NCBI GenBank assembly: GCA_000171835.1
Contig: ABHC01000007.1
Location: 62,001 to 126,000 of the forward strand
Length of the DNA: 64,000 nucleotides
From: an alpha proteobacterium BAL199
GTDB lineage: Bacteria > Pseudomonadota > Alphaproteobacteria > Thalassobaculales > Thalassobaculaceae
Reading direction: 5' to 3'
The translations under genes and the position numbers were made by a program. Positions within the stretch are counted from its first letter, which is position 1; each line of letters opens with the position of its first letter. Below, piece by piece: positions 19,374-26,878 of this stretch. The notes under the pieces were generated by a model. The model did not search any database and had not been told where the DNA came from. It saw nothing but the letters and a program-made list of their open reading frames with translations.

Positions 19374-20170
19374 TCCCCGATCAGGACAACGCGATCGTCT
19401 TCGAGACGGGTGAACCGGACGGACCGGAGGACGCCTGGTTCGCCGAACTTGGCGCGCGCACCGCCGAGATCCTGGACACTGCCGGCATTCCCTACTGCAC
19501 CGGTGGGGTGATGGCGAAGAACCCCGAATGGCGAGGGTCGGTCCACACCTGGCACAGTCGGATCGATCGCTGGCTCCGGCAGTCCAGGCAGCAAGACCTT
19601 CTCAATGTCGACATTTTCTTTGACGCCGCCCCGGTCCATGGAACTCTGTCGCTCGGGCACGCGCTGTTCGACTACGCCTACGCAAAGGGGAGCCGGGATA
19701 CCGCCTTCGCCAAACTGCTCGGCGAGCGTCTGGCTTCGGTTCACAGCCCGCTGTCGTTGTTCGGCCGCCTGAAAACCCGTGACGGGCGGCTCGACATCAA
19801 GATGCACATCCTGTTCCCGGTCGCTTCGGCCGCCCGTGCTCTGGCTATTCGTCACGACATCACCCAGCGATCGACACGGCAGCGCCTCGAAGGCCTGACG
19901 GCCCTCGGACTCGGCAATGACGGCGACCTCACCGCGATGCAACAAGCTCATGCCCTGGGTCTGACCTTGCTGCTGGCTCAACAGAGTCACGACATTTCGC
20001 AAGGCCGTAAGCCGACGACATCGATCGACCTTGCCACGCTGAGCCGGCGACAGAGAGTCGAACTCAAGAAGACGTTGGCCGAACTTCAGAACATACCAAT
20101 GCTGCTGCGCAGCATCATGTTCGAGACCAGTCCGTCGAGATCGTCGCCCGCCACTAACCACCATGACTAG
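19373..20170 (+). pseudogene. Exonuclease-CBS-DUF294 protein, 3' part
   Basis: The remaining part of the split gene, in the same frame as the 5' part once the IS630 and one TA are removed. It starts with the nucleotidyltransferase aspartates (VPDQDNAIVF), continues through GTAGIPYCTGG-like and HSRIDRWLRQ, HVDIFFDAAPVHG-type strands, and ends with the helical DUF294_C region (TRQRLEGL to the C-terminus). The rebuilt protein is 717 residues. Without its own start it is probably not translated as a functional protein, unless from an internal start. The disruption separates the GSGGR loop from the DxD metal site. Confidence 0.88.
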
Positions 20171-20479
20171 CCCGAGTGGATATTTGCCTAAGAAGACCGA
20201 CCTCTGCACCAGCAAGCCCGACATCAGATCGACCCTGGGCAGGATGGAATTCAATATCCACGCGACACCGTCGATAAAGTTTTACGAAAAACCGGGCAAG
20301 AAATCGCAGTGCCAACCGATACTAGACCAACCCGACATCACATTGACCCGTGGAGAGACGGGGAGTTGGCCTTTCACTGACCCGAAGCACAGGACATTCG
20401 CTATGCTTTTCAAGGTCGAAGAACTGAGTTAATCTGTGCAGTAGTGTGGATGGATCGGCCATCCATCCTAGGGGAATAA
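20171..20479. other. Intergenic stretch between DUF294 gene and IS5 element
   Basis: No convincing gene. A frame of 89 codons (20163-20432) overlaps the end of the DUF294 gene but has no recognisable features. An 8-bp perfect hairpin (20448-20455 with 20461-20468) sits just before the IS5 end; it has no T run on the plus strand. The stretch probably includes the original upstream region of the DUF4212 gene. Confidence 0.5.
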
Positions 20480-21433
20480 GAGACTGATTCGAAATTAATC
20501 TGAGCTTTTGCAATGTCTTGCGATGCGTCGGGTAAAGATTTGGACGGATGCGACGAAGAGCCATGCGCTTGCGGACGCGATGGTTTGCTCGAAGTCCTTG
20601 GCGAGGCGTCGGTTGCGGCTGAGCCAGGCCAGCGTTCGTTCGACGACCCATCGGCGGGGCAGGACCTCGAAGCCCTTGGCAACATCGGATCGCTTGATGA
20701 TCTCGATGGTCCATTTGCCGATGCAGCGCAACGCCTCGCGCAGCTTGTCGCCGGCATAGCCACCATCGGCGAAGAGATGGCGCAGCCAGGGGAAGCGGTG
20801 GATGATTTCGGCGAGCAACAGCGGTGCCCCATCACGGTCCTGGATATCGGCCGTGTGGATTATGCCATGGACCAGATTGCCCTCGGTGTCGATCAGGATA
20901 TGCCGCTTGCGGCCCTTGATCTTCTTGCCCGCATCATAGCCGCGCGGACCGCCGCTCTCGGTGGTCTTGACGCTCTGGCTATCGATGACGCCGGCGCTGG
21001 GCGAGGCTTCACGGCCATGAATCTCGCGCGTGGCCATCAGCAGGGAATGGTTCAGCGTTTGCCACAACCCGCTGTCGCGCCACATGTAAAACCAGCGCCT
21101 GACGGTCGACACCGGCGGGAAGCAAGGTGGCAGCATCCGCCACGGCAGGCCACCGCGCAGCAGATACAGGATCGCTTCGACAATCCGCCGCATCTTCCAT
21201 CGGCGAGGACGCCCGACATGCGATGGCGGTGGCAAGAAGGGTGCGATCACCGCCCATTCGGCGTCGGTCAAATCACTTGGCAACGCCAGGCCCGCGCGGG
21301 CATGAAGCGCGCGAGTGGTATCGGTCCACATCGTCGGTCCTTGGGAAGTTGTCTCAAACCTCCAGAATCAACGATCGGGCCGCGCGTCAAGCCAACCTGC
21401 TGATACCACTCAACTTAATTTCGGATCAGGCTC
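20480..21433 (-). mobile_element. IS5-family (IS427-like group) insertion sequence, about 954 bp
   Basis: Terminal inverted repeats begin GAG(A/C)CTGAT(T/C)CGAAATTAA (21 of the first 25 positions match between 20480 onward and the reverse complement from 21433). One transposase gene lies on the minus strand. Flanks are TAA on the left and TGA on the right, so an identical target duplication is not seen; a mutated TNA duplication or a rearranged end is possible. The element lies between the DUF294 gene and the DUF4212 gene, 66 bases before the latter's start. Confidence 0.88.
20495..21331 (-). CDS. IS5-family transposase
   Basis: A 278-residue transposase in one uninterrupted frame. The N-terminus (LTDAEWAVIAPFLPPPS) and RPRRWKMRRIVEAILYLLRGGLPWRMLP are typical of IS5 members. 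Catalytic residues are in VIDSQSVKTTE (Asp), FADGGYAGDK (Asp) and VVERTLAWLSRNRRLAKDFE (Glu). ATG 21331 is preceded by AAGGA at good spacing. No frameshift is needed, unlike many IS427 copies that split into two frames. It is probably active. Confidence 0.92.
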   Translation of the reverse strand: MWTDTTRALHARAGLALPSDLTDAEWAVIAPFLPPPSHVGRPRRWKMRRIVEAILYLLRGGLPWRMLPPCFPPVSTVRRWFYMWRDSGLWQTLNHSLLMATREIHGREASPSAGVIDSQSVKTTESGGPRGYDAGKKIKGRKRHILIDTEGNLVHGIIHTADIQDRDGAPLLLAEIIHRFPWLRHLFADGGYAGDKLREALRCIGKWTIEIIKRSDVAKGFEVLPRRWVVERTLAWLSRNRRLAKDFEQTIASASAWLFVASVQIFTRRIARHCKSSD

Positions 21434-21499
21434 TGAGAAAAAAGTAGGGCGCCTCACGCATAAAGTATAAAAGCCCAAACTCAAGGGGAGGTAAAGACG

Positions 21500-21566
21500 T
21501 TGACCGACCATGCCTCACAAAATCGAGTAGAGCACTGGAGTAAAACTCGGAACTTGATGATCGTTC
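21500..21566 (+). pseudogene. DUF4212 small membrane protein, 5' fragment, cut by IS1595
   Basis: A TTG start at 21500 lies eight bases after a strong GGGGAGG site (21485-21491). The frame codes for 22 residues and reaches the left target duplication at 21559-21566. Joined to 22655 it continues without a break into the conserved membrane core of DUF4212. This fragment is too short for gene callers and is found only by rejoining across the IS. Confidence 0.88.
21559..21566 (+). repeat. IS1595 target-site duplication, left copy (right copy 22647-22654)
   Basis: The eight bases GATCGTTC occur immediately before the element (21559-21566) and immediately after it (22647-22654). Eight base pairs is the usual duplication length for the IS1595 family. 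Confidence 0.93.
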
Positions 21567-22646
21567 CTTGCCTATCCGGTTGTTACCCACACCCACTAAA
21601 TGTAGGGTGAGTCCATTCTCCCGAGTAGAGCCCGTCGAAGGTCGGCGCTGCGGCCCCGCCGGCGATTCCGAGCAGTGAGCGGAACGAGTTGAACGGATAG
21701 AAGCGCCGATTGAAGCGGAACGTGAACTCGTTGAGGTAGGCTTGCAGATGCTTGGCACTGACGCCGTGATGGATGCCATTGATCCAGGTCTTCAGATTGG
21801 CGAAGACCAAGTGGATGATCGGCAGGAATTCCTCTGCGATCTCCGGGTCTCCGCATTCGGCGATCGCGTGGTGGTCGAATCCGCGCTTGCGAAGCCCGGC
21901 ATAGCCGCTCCAGTCGTCGGTGACGATCAGCGATCCGGGAGCAACGGCGTTTTCGACGAAACTGCCGAGCGAATTGGCGCTGCGGTCGGGGACGACGGCG
22001 AGACGAACGCGTCCCGCGTAGCGACCGTCTTTCCGATTGTCGAGTTTGGTTCCCGGCTTGCGGCGACGCACCTCCACGGCGCAGGAGACGAGAACCTTGT
22101 GATGGACTCCCCGGCCCTCGCCTCGGGTGCGCCCTCCAACCCACGTTTCATCCACTTCGACATGCTCTTGCGGCTTGCCGCCAATCTTGTCGCGCTCTGG
22201 GCGCACCATCGCGGCGCGGAGCTTGTGAAGGATGCCGAATGCAGTCTCATAGCGCGACAGGCCGAGTTGCCGTTGAAATTGAACGGCCGACATTCCGGGC
22301 GTCTGGCTGGCCATCAGGTAAGCCGCCCAGAACCAGGTCGACAACGGCGTGTGACTGCGCTCCATGACAGTCCCAGCCATCAGGCTTACGTCTTTGCGAC
22401 AGGCGCGGCAGCGCAGAACGCCCGGACGCGCCTCGAAACGGAACGGTTCGCCGACAACGCCGCATCTCGGGCAGACGAACCCACCATTCCAGCGGGCCTT
22501 TTCGAGATATGCAGCACAGGCCGCGTCGTCGGGAAAAAAGCACTGAAATTCCGGCAGCGACTGCGGAAACGGCAGATCTTCTCGGGCCAGGACATCCATG
22601 CCAAACGCTAGATCTAGTGGGCATGGGAGTCAACCGGATAGGCAAG
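21567..22646 (-). mobile_element. IS1595-family insertion sequence, 1080 bp
   Basis: Ends are inverted repeats of 31 bp (26 matches; the outer 16 bases CTTGCCTATCCGGTTG are identical), at 21567-21597 and 22616-22646. An 8-bp direct repeat GATCGTTC flanks it. Removing the element and one repeat restores a complete 88-codon DUF4212 gene. The transposase lies on the minus strand, opposite to the disrupted gene. Confidence 0.95.
21583..22599 (-). CDS. IS1595-family transposase
   Basis: A 338-residue transposase. An N-terminal zinc ribbon (CPRCGVVGEP ... LRCRACRKDVSLMAGTVM) precedes an ISXO2-like DDE domain: VEVDETWVGGRTRG (Asp), VTDDWSGYAGLRKRG (Asp), then FANLKTWINGIHHGVSAKHLQAYLNEFTFRFNRR in place of the last acidic segment (HLQAYLNEF with Glu). 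ATG 22599 chosen. It appears intact. Confidence 0.93.
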   Translation of the reverse strand: MDVLAREDLPFPQSLPEFQCFFPDDAACAAYLEKARWNGGFVCPRCGVVGEPFRFEARPGVLRCRACRKDVSLMAGTVMERSHTPLSTWFWAAYLMASQTPGMSAVQFQRQLGLSRYETAFGILHKLRAAMVRPERDKIGGKPQEHVEVDETWVGGRTRGEGRGVHHKVLVSCAVEVRRRKPGTKLDNRKDGRYAGRVRLAVVPDRSANSLGSFVENAVAPGSLIVTDDWSGYAGLRKRGFDHHAIAECGDPEIAEEFLPIIHLVFANLKTWINGIHHGVSAKHLQAYLNEFTFRFNRRFYPFNSFRSLLGIAGGAAAPTFDGLYSGEWTHPTFSGCG

Positions 22647-22654
22647 GATCGTTC

Positions 22655-22854
22655 ACCTGATAATCTGGTTCTTCTTTGCATATCTGCTTCAGTGGTTCGC
22701 GTACGACCTCAACCAGTTCAGATTCCTTCACTTCCCGGTTGGCTTCTATATGTCCGCCCAGGGATCCCTGTTCGCGTTCGTCATTCAGTTGTTTGTCTTC
22801 GTCAAGCAACAAGATCGAATTGATCGCGAGTGCGGCGTAGCAGAAGCAGACTAG
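22655..22854 (+). pseudogene. DUF4212 small membrane protein, 3' fragment
   Basis: The frame from 22655 reads LIIWFFFAYLLQWFAYDL, then FRFLHFPVGFYMSAQGSLFAFV, IQLFVFVKQQDRIDRECGV, and stops at 22852. This is the complete conserved part of DUF4212: two membrane helices joined by a FPxGFYMSAQGS-type loop and ending with the basic/acidic RIDRE tail. The family is the small partner subunit encoded directly before VC_2705-type Na+:solute symporters. With the 5' part the protein is 88 residues. The symporter starts 14 bases after the stop. Translation of this half would need an internal start such as the ATG within FYMSAQ. Confidence 0.9.
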
Positions 22855-22868
22855 GGGGGTATCGTGCT

Positions 22869-24698
22869 ATGAGTTTGTTCAAGCTTGAGGGGCGGTTCAT
22901 CGACAACCTCCCTAAAATTTACGCGATGTACACAGGTGGTTTCCTGTTGTTCTTCGCGCTGCTGGCGGTACTTGAGCAGTTCGGGATGAGCGCCGACACG
23001 ATCGGCATCCTGTTCGTTGCCTTCACCATCGTCATCTATGCCCTGATTGGCTGGCTGTCGCGAACCATGCAGGTCGACGCCTACTACGTCGCCGGCCGCG
23101 AAGTGCCTCCGGTGTTCAACGGCATGGCGACGGCGGCGGACTGGATGTCCGGTGCTTCGTTCGTGGCGATGGCCGGTGGCATCTACACAGCTGGCCACCC
23201 CTACCTCGCCTTCGTCGTCGGCTGGACTGGCGGATATGTGCTGGTGGCGGTGCTGATGGCGCCGTACCTGCGCAAGTTCGGCTGCTACACGGTTCCGGAC
23301 TTCATCGGCACCCGATACGGCGGCAATCTGGCCCGCTTCCTGGCGGTGGTCGTTCTGGTCGTCGCTTCGTTCACATATGTGACAGCCCAGATCAACGCCA
23401 CCGGTACCATCGCAGCCCGCGCCTTCAGCATTCCGTTCGAAGTCGGCGTGTGGTTCGGTCTCCTCGGCATCCTGCTCTGCTCGATGCTGGGCGGCATGCG
23501 GGCGGTTACCTGGACTCAGGTGGCGCAGTACATCGTGCTGATCATCGCCTACCTGGTGCCGGTGTTCTGGATGTCGATCAAACAGAACTTCGGCTGGTTC
23601 CCGCAGTTCGCCTACGGCGATGCCGTGGCGCGAATCCAGGAACTGGAACCTCTCCTTGGCGTCGGAAAACTCCTGCCAACCGAGAAAATCGCCGGAATGA
23701 GCGCCCTGACGGTGCTTCACGCATCACCGGCCGACACGACGCTCGCCGCTTGGCGCTTCGTCACCTTGGTCGCCTGCATGATGCTCGGCACCGCGTCGCT
23801 GCCGCACATCCTGATGCGCTACTTCACCACGCCGTCGGTTCGGGCGGCGCGGAGTTCGGTGGCCTGGTCGCTGTTCTTCATCACGCTGCTGTACTTCACG
23901 GCACCGGCGCTTGCGACTCTGACCAAGCTGCAGGTTCTCGACCCGAACCTGGCAACCAGCATCATCGGCAAAGCGGTTGCCGACGTGAACGCGCTCGAGT
24001 GGATCCAGAAATGGGGCGCGGTCGACATGCTCAGAGTCGTCGACTCCAACGGCGACGGCATCCTGCAGATCAACGAGTTCTTCATGCGCGCCGACATCGT
24101 CGTGCTGGCGACTCCGGAAATCGCAGGCTTGCCCTATGTCATCTCCGGCCTGGTGGCCGCGGGCGGCATGGCAGCGGCGATGTCGACGGCCGACGGCCTG
24201 CTCCTGGCGATCGCCAACGCGCTGTCGCATGATCTGTACTACAAGATCATCGACCCGAAGGCGGAAACCCGGAAACGGCTGCTGGTCGCACGCATCCTGC
24301 TCGTCGGTATCGGTGCCTTGGCGGCATTGGTGGCCAGCATGAAGCTGACCGGCATTCTCGGAGCGGTGGCCTGGGCCTTCTGCTTCGCGATGTCCGGGCT
24401 GTTCTTCCCGCTGGTGCTTGGCGTCTGGTGGAAACGGGCCAACCGGGCCGGTGCGATTGCCGGTATGGCGGTCGGTTTGGGCGTCGGTTCCTGGTACCTC
24501 TACATGGTCAAGTTCGCCGGTATGGCGCCGTGGATCGGCCTTGACGATCTGCGGTTCGGCATTGTCGGTGCCAGCGCCAGTTTGGTTGCCATGGTGGTGG
24601 TGACCTTGCTGACCGAGGCTCCCGACGCCGAGACCCAAGCCATGGTCGACGAGGTACGAGTGCCGTCGGGCCAGACCATCCTGGGCTCGACCCACTAA
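22869..24698 (+). CDS. Na+:solute symporter, VC_2705-like (SSS family)
   Basis: A 609-residue symporter with about thirteen membrane helices. Family signs are YYVAGREVPPVFNGMATAADWMSGASFVAMAG near the start, GYVLVAVLMAPYLRKFGCYTVPDFIGTRYGG, and AAGGMAAAMSTADGLLLAIANALSHDLYYK later. This SSS branch, encoded with DUF4212, is linked to acetate or similar small organic acid uptake. An acidic loop at residues 392-403 (DSNGDGILQINE) matches an EF-hand calcium loop. ATG 22869 chosen. Its partner gene directly upstream is destroyed by IS1595, so normal co-translation is lost and expression may depend on read-through or an IS-borne promoter. Confidence 0.9.
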   Translation: MSLFKLEGRFIDNLPKIYAMYTGGFLLFFALLAVLEQFGMSADTIGILFVAFTIVIYALIGWLSRTMQVDAYYVAGREVPPVFNGMATAADWMSGASFVAMAGGIYTAGHPYLAFVVGWTGGYVLVAVLMAPYLRKFGCYTVPDFIGTRYGGNLARFLAVVVLVVASFTYVTAQINATGTIAARAFSIPFEVGVWFGLLGILLCSMLGGMRAVTWTQVAQYIVLIIAYLVPVFWMSIKQNFGWFPQFAYGDAVARIQELEPLLGVGKLLPTEKIAGMSALTVLHASPADTTLAAWRFVTLVACMMLGTASLPHILMRYFTTPSVRAARSSVAWSLFFITLLYFTAPALATLTKLQVLDPNLATSIIGKAVADVNALEWIQKWGAVDMLRVVDSNGDGILQINEFFMRADIVVLATPEIAGLPYVISGLVAAGGMAAAMSTADGLLLAIANALSHDLYYKIIDPKAETRKRLLVARILLVGIGALAALVASMKLTGILGAVAWAFCFAMSGLFFPLVLGVWWKRANRAGAIAGMAVGLGVGSWYLYMVKFAGMAPWIGLDDLRFGIVGASASLVAMVVVTLLTEAPDAETQAMVDEVRVPSGQTILGSTH

Positions 24699-24713
24699 CA
24701 ACTGATACGAAGG

Positions 24714-24748
24714 AAGCCGGGGAGAGCCTCGCTCTCCCCGGCTTTTTC
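24714..24748 (+). terminator. Rho-independent terminator after symporter
   Basis: A stem of about 13 bp (24715-24727 with 24731-24743, core CCGGGGAGAGC/GCTCTCCCCGG) with a three-base loop is followed by TTTTT (24743-24747). Confidence 0.9.
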
Positions 24749-24792
24749 GTTCTCCAACGACATTTCCGAGATAACAGGCCCGGAGAAACTCG

Positions 24793-25149
24793 ATGATCGA
24801 AGGCGTGCCGCTCTGGGCAATTGTGATCGACTACGTCTTGGGCGTGGTGATGTGGACGCTGGTCGGGCGCTTCGGGATGAACCTGTTTCTTCCGGAGAAC
24901 AGCAACTTCTTCTTCATGCGGTTCTTCGTCCAATCGACCGACCCGCTGATCCGACTGTTCAAGCCGATCACTCCCGGGTTCCTGGTACCTCTGATCGTCC
25001 CGCTTTATGTCGCCTGGTTCTTCTACATCACACGCTTCTACCTGATGCCCTGGCTGCTCGGGTATTCGGTGATGGGCATGCTGTCGTTCCCGCTCGAGGG
25101 CGAGATCGCCCAGGGCATCTCTTCACTCGCCCGCCTGCTCGGGAACTGA
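24793..25149 (+). CDS. Small YggT-like membrane protein
   Basis: A 118-residue protein with two to three hydrophobic helices. The middle part FFVQSTDPLIRLFKPITPG resembles the conserved loop of YggT proteins (TDPLLRPIRxxxPP), which are small membrane proteins of unclear role; similarity is limited, so the family call is tentative. ATG 24793 follows GGAGAAACTCG. It comes after the symporter terminator and so is a separate unit. Its last 27 bases overlap the convergent gene at 25123. Confidence 0.62.
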   Translation: MIEGVPLWAIVIDYVLGVVMWTLVGRFGMNLFLPENSNFFFMRFFVQSTDPLIRLFKPITPGFLVPLIVPLYVAWFFYITRFYLMPWLLGYSVMGMLSFPLEGEIAQGISSLARLLGN

Positions 25150-25884
25150 GCGAATCGAGTCGACCGGTCGCGCGAACGCCGCCTCATCCGCGAGCAACGC
25201 CCCCGCGTCGAGCGACCGACGAAGCTCACGGCGTACCTCCTGCCAGCGAAACCGCACCGAATTCAGCACGATCGGCTCGTCGAGCACCTTCATCTCGTCG
25301 ACGATCGGCGCCCAGCGCACCAGCGCCGGCGGGCTTTCCGTGAATGCCGCCGCATCGTCGGTCACCGCACTCCAATCGCACGACGCCAGTCGCTCCTGAA
25401 CCGCCGCCGACGACGACGCGAAGGCGGGACCAGCGTCGGTCGGAACACCGGTTGTCGCAAGGAGTTGCGAGACCGCCGTGCGGATGATTCGCCCCACCCC
25501 GGAGCCCGCATCTGGATGTGTACCTGCGATCAGCCCCCCGGCGTACACCGACAGATCCGACAGGCACGCTAGCCAGATCTGCCACTTGGCGACATTCATC
25601 GACCCGACGAAGCCATCGTTGTCGAACAGTTCGGGATAGCGCATGCCGGAGCGGGTCCGCACGTAGCCGTACAACGACGTCTGGGCTACGAAGCTGGCAC
25701 GAGTGTCCAGGAACCGCTGCAGGCTCTCGATGTCGACGATCGGCTCAACCTGTCGGCGCCCACCCACGCCGACATAGTCGCGCAACGTGGCCAGCAACTC
25801 CCTTGGCTTGGCTAATACGCGGAATGCGGCGGCTATCGTATCCGAAAGCGATTCCGGGTTTTCAACCCGCTTTAGACGCCGCAT
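25123..25884 (-). CDS. Conserved hypothetical protein, about 253 residues
   Basis: No recognised domain. The protein is soluble-looking, with mixed helix and strand character, and has a well-ordered central stretch (FLDTRASFVAQTSLYGYVRTR ... YPELFDNDGFVGSMN, then AKWQIWLACLSDLSVYAGG). The repeated aromatic and small residues suggest a compact fold rather than a repeat protein. A longer frame extends to 26004, but the first 40 residues are Cys/Arg-rich and unlikely; ATG 25884 is preferred. It is adjacent to the symporter cluster, though transcribed the other way. Confidence 0.6.
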   Translation of the reverse strand: MRRLKRVENPESLSDTIAAAFRVLAKPRELLATLRDYVGVGGRRQVEPIVDIESLQRFLDTRASFVAQTSLYGYVRTRSGMRYPELFDNDGFVGSMNVAKWQIWLACLSDLSVYAGGLIAGTHPDAGSGVGRIIRTAVSQLLATTGVPTDAGPAFASSSAAVQERLASCDWSAVTDDAAAFTESPPALVRWAPIVDEMKVLDEPIVLNSVRFRWQEVRRELRRSLDAGALLADEAAFARPVDSIRSVPEQAGE

Positions 25885-25984
25885 CCCCTGCCCCCAATCC
25901 ACAAACCGCCGGAACCGGCAGTCTGGCAGAAGCCTAGGGCAGGACGCGCTGCAGCAGCAACCGCGATGGTCGATGCCGTTTAGC

Positions 25985-26878
25985 TCAGGTGCGGCCCCCG
26001 GCAATCCGATCGCGCGTGGTCAACACGCGCTGTGCCCGTTCGACGATCGGCTTGTCGATCATCTTGCCTTGGTAGGCCACAGCGCCCAGCCCATCGGCGA
26101 GCGCCTTCTCGAAGGCAGCCAACAGGCCTTCCGCGTGGGCAACCTCATCAGCGCTGGGTGCGAACGCGGCGTTCAGAACCGGCACCTGAGCCGGATGAAT
26201 GGCCATGCCGCCCTCGGACCCGGCGCGGCGCCCGGCCTCGGCCGCCCGGCGGAACAGGTCGAGATCGCTGAACTCCGCGATCGACCCTGGATAGCCGAGC
26301 GGCATCACCCCGGCCTCACGCGCGGCCAGCCGCACGGCCGCCTCATAGGGTGCCAGCACTTCCGGGTCCGGCTCTGGCAGGCCAAGATCCGACGCCAGAT
26401 CCTCGCCACCCGCAGTGATGCCCGCGACCCGCGGACCTGCCGCGATGGACCGTACCTCGGCGATGCCTTTGGCGGTCTCGACCAGCACGCAGAACCGGAT
26501 CCGGCCGACCGGCAGACCGCGCTCGGCCTCCAGCTCGCCGACCACCTGATCGACCTCAACCAGGTGATGGTGCGAATCGACCTTCGGAAGGCACAGGGCG
26601 GTCACCCCGGCGATCACCGATGCCTCAAGGTCCGGCAGTGCCAGCCGCCACGGCCGGTTGATCCGGACCAACACCTCGCCACCGCGCGCACCCACAATCG
26701 GAACCGCGGCTGCCAACGCTGCCCGAGCGGCCGCTTTTGACGCCGGCGGAATCGAGTCCTCCAAATCCAGCACGATCCCATCGGCACCGCGCTCGGCCGC
26801 CTTGGCTACGAACCGCTCCGCCGTCGCCGGCACGTACAGCAGGGAACGCCACAGCGGCAGAGTATTGGTATCGGACAT
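25985..26878 (-). CDS. CitE-like HpcH/HpaI-family CoA lyase
   Basis: A protein of about 297 residues with the CitE TIM-barrel pattern: RSLLYVPATAERFVAKAAERGADGIVLDLEDSIPPASK (metal and CoA region), VLVRINRPW (conserved Arg), CVLVETAKGIAEV (catalytic Glu) and GGEDLASDLG. The family cleaves or forms C-C bonds of acyl-CoAs such as malyl-, methylmalyl- or citramalyl-CoA, giving acetyl- or propionyl-CoA plus a 2-oxo acid. It is the last gene of a three-gene operon with tight overlaps. Start is ATG 26878 (overlapping the CaiB stop by one base) or GTG 26881. Confidence 0.85.
   Translation of the reverse strand: MSDTNTLPLWRSLLYVPATAERFVAKAAERGADGIVLDLEDSIPPASKAAARAALAAAVPIVGARGGEVLVRINRPWRLALPDLEASVIAGVTALCLPKVDSHHHLVEVDQVVGELEAERGLPVGRIRFCVLVETAKGIAEVRSIAAGPRVAGITAGGEDLASDLGLPEPDPEVLAPYEAAVRLAAREAGVMPLGYPGSIAEFSDLDLFRRAAEAGRRAGSEGGMAIHPAQVPVLNAAFAPSADEVAHAEGLLAAFEKALADGLGAVAYQGKMIDKPIVERAQRVLTTRDRIAGGRT

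Noticed and set aside
20163-20432. 89-codon frame between the DUF294 gene and the IS5
   Set aside because: Overlaps the end of the DUF294 gene, has no ribosome site or family resemblance.
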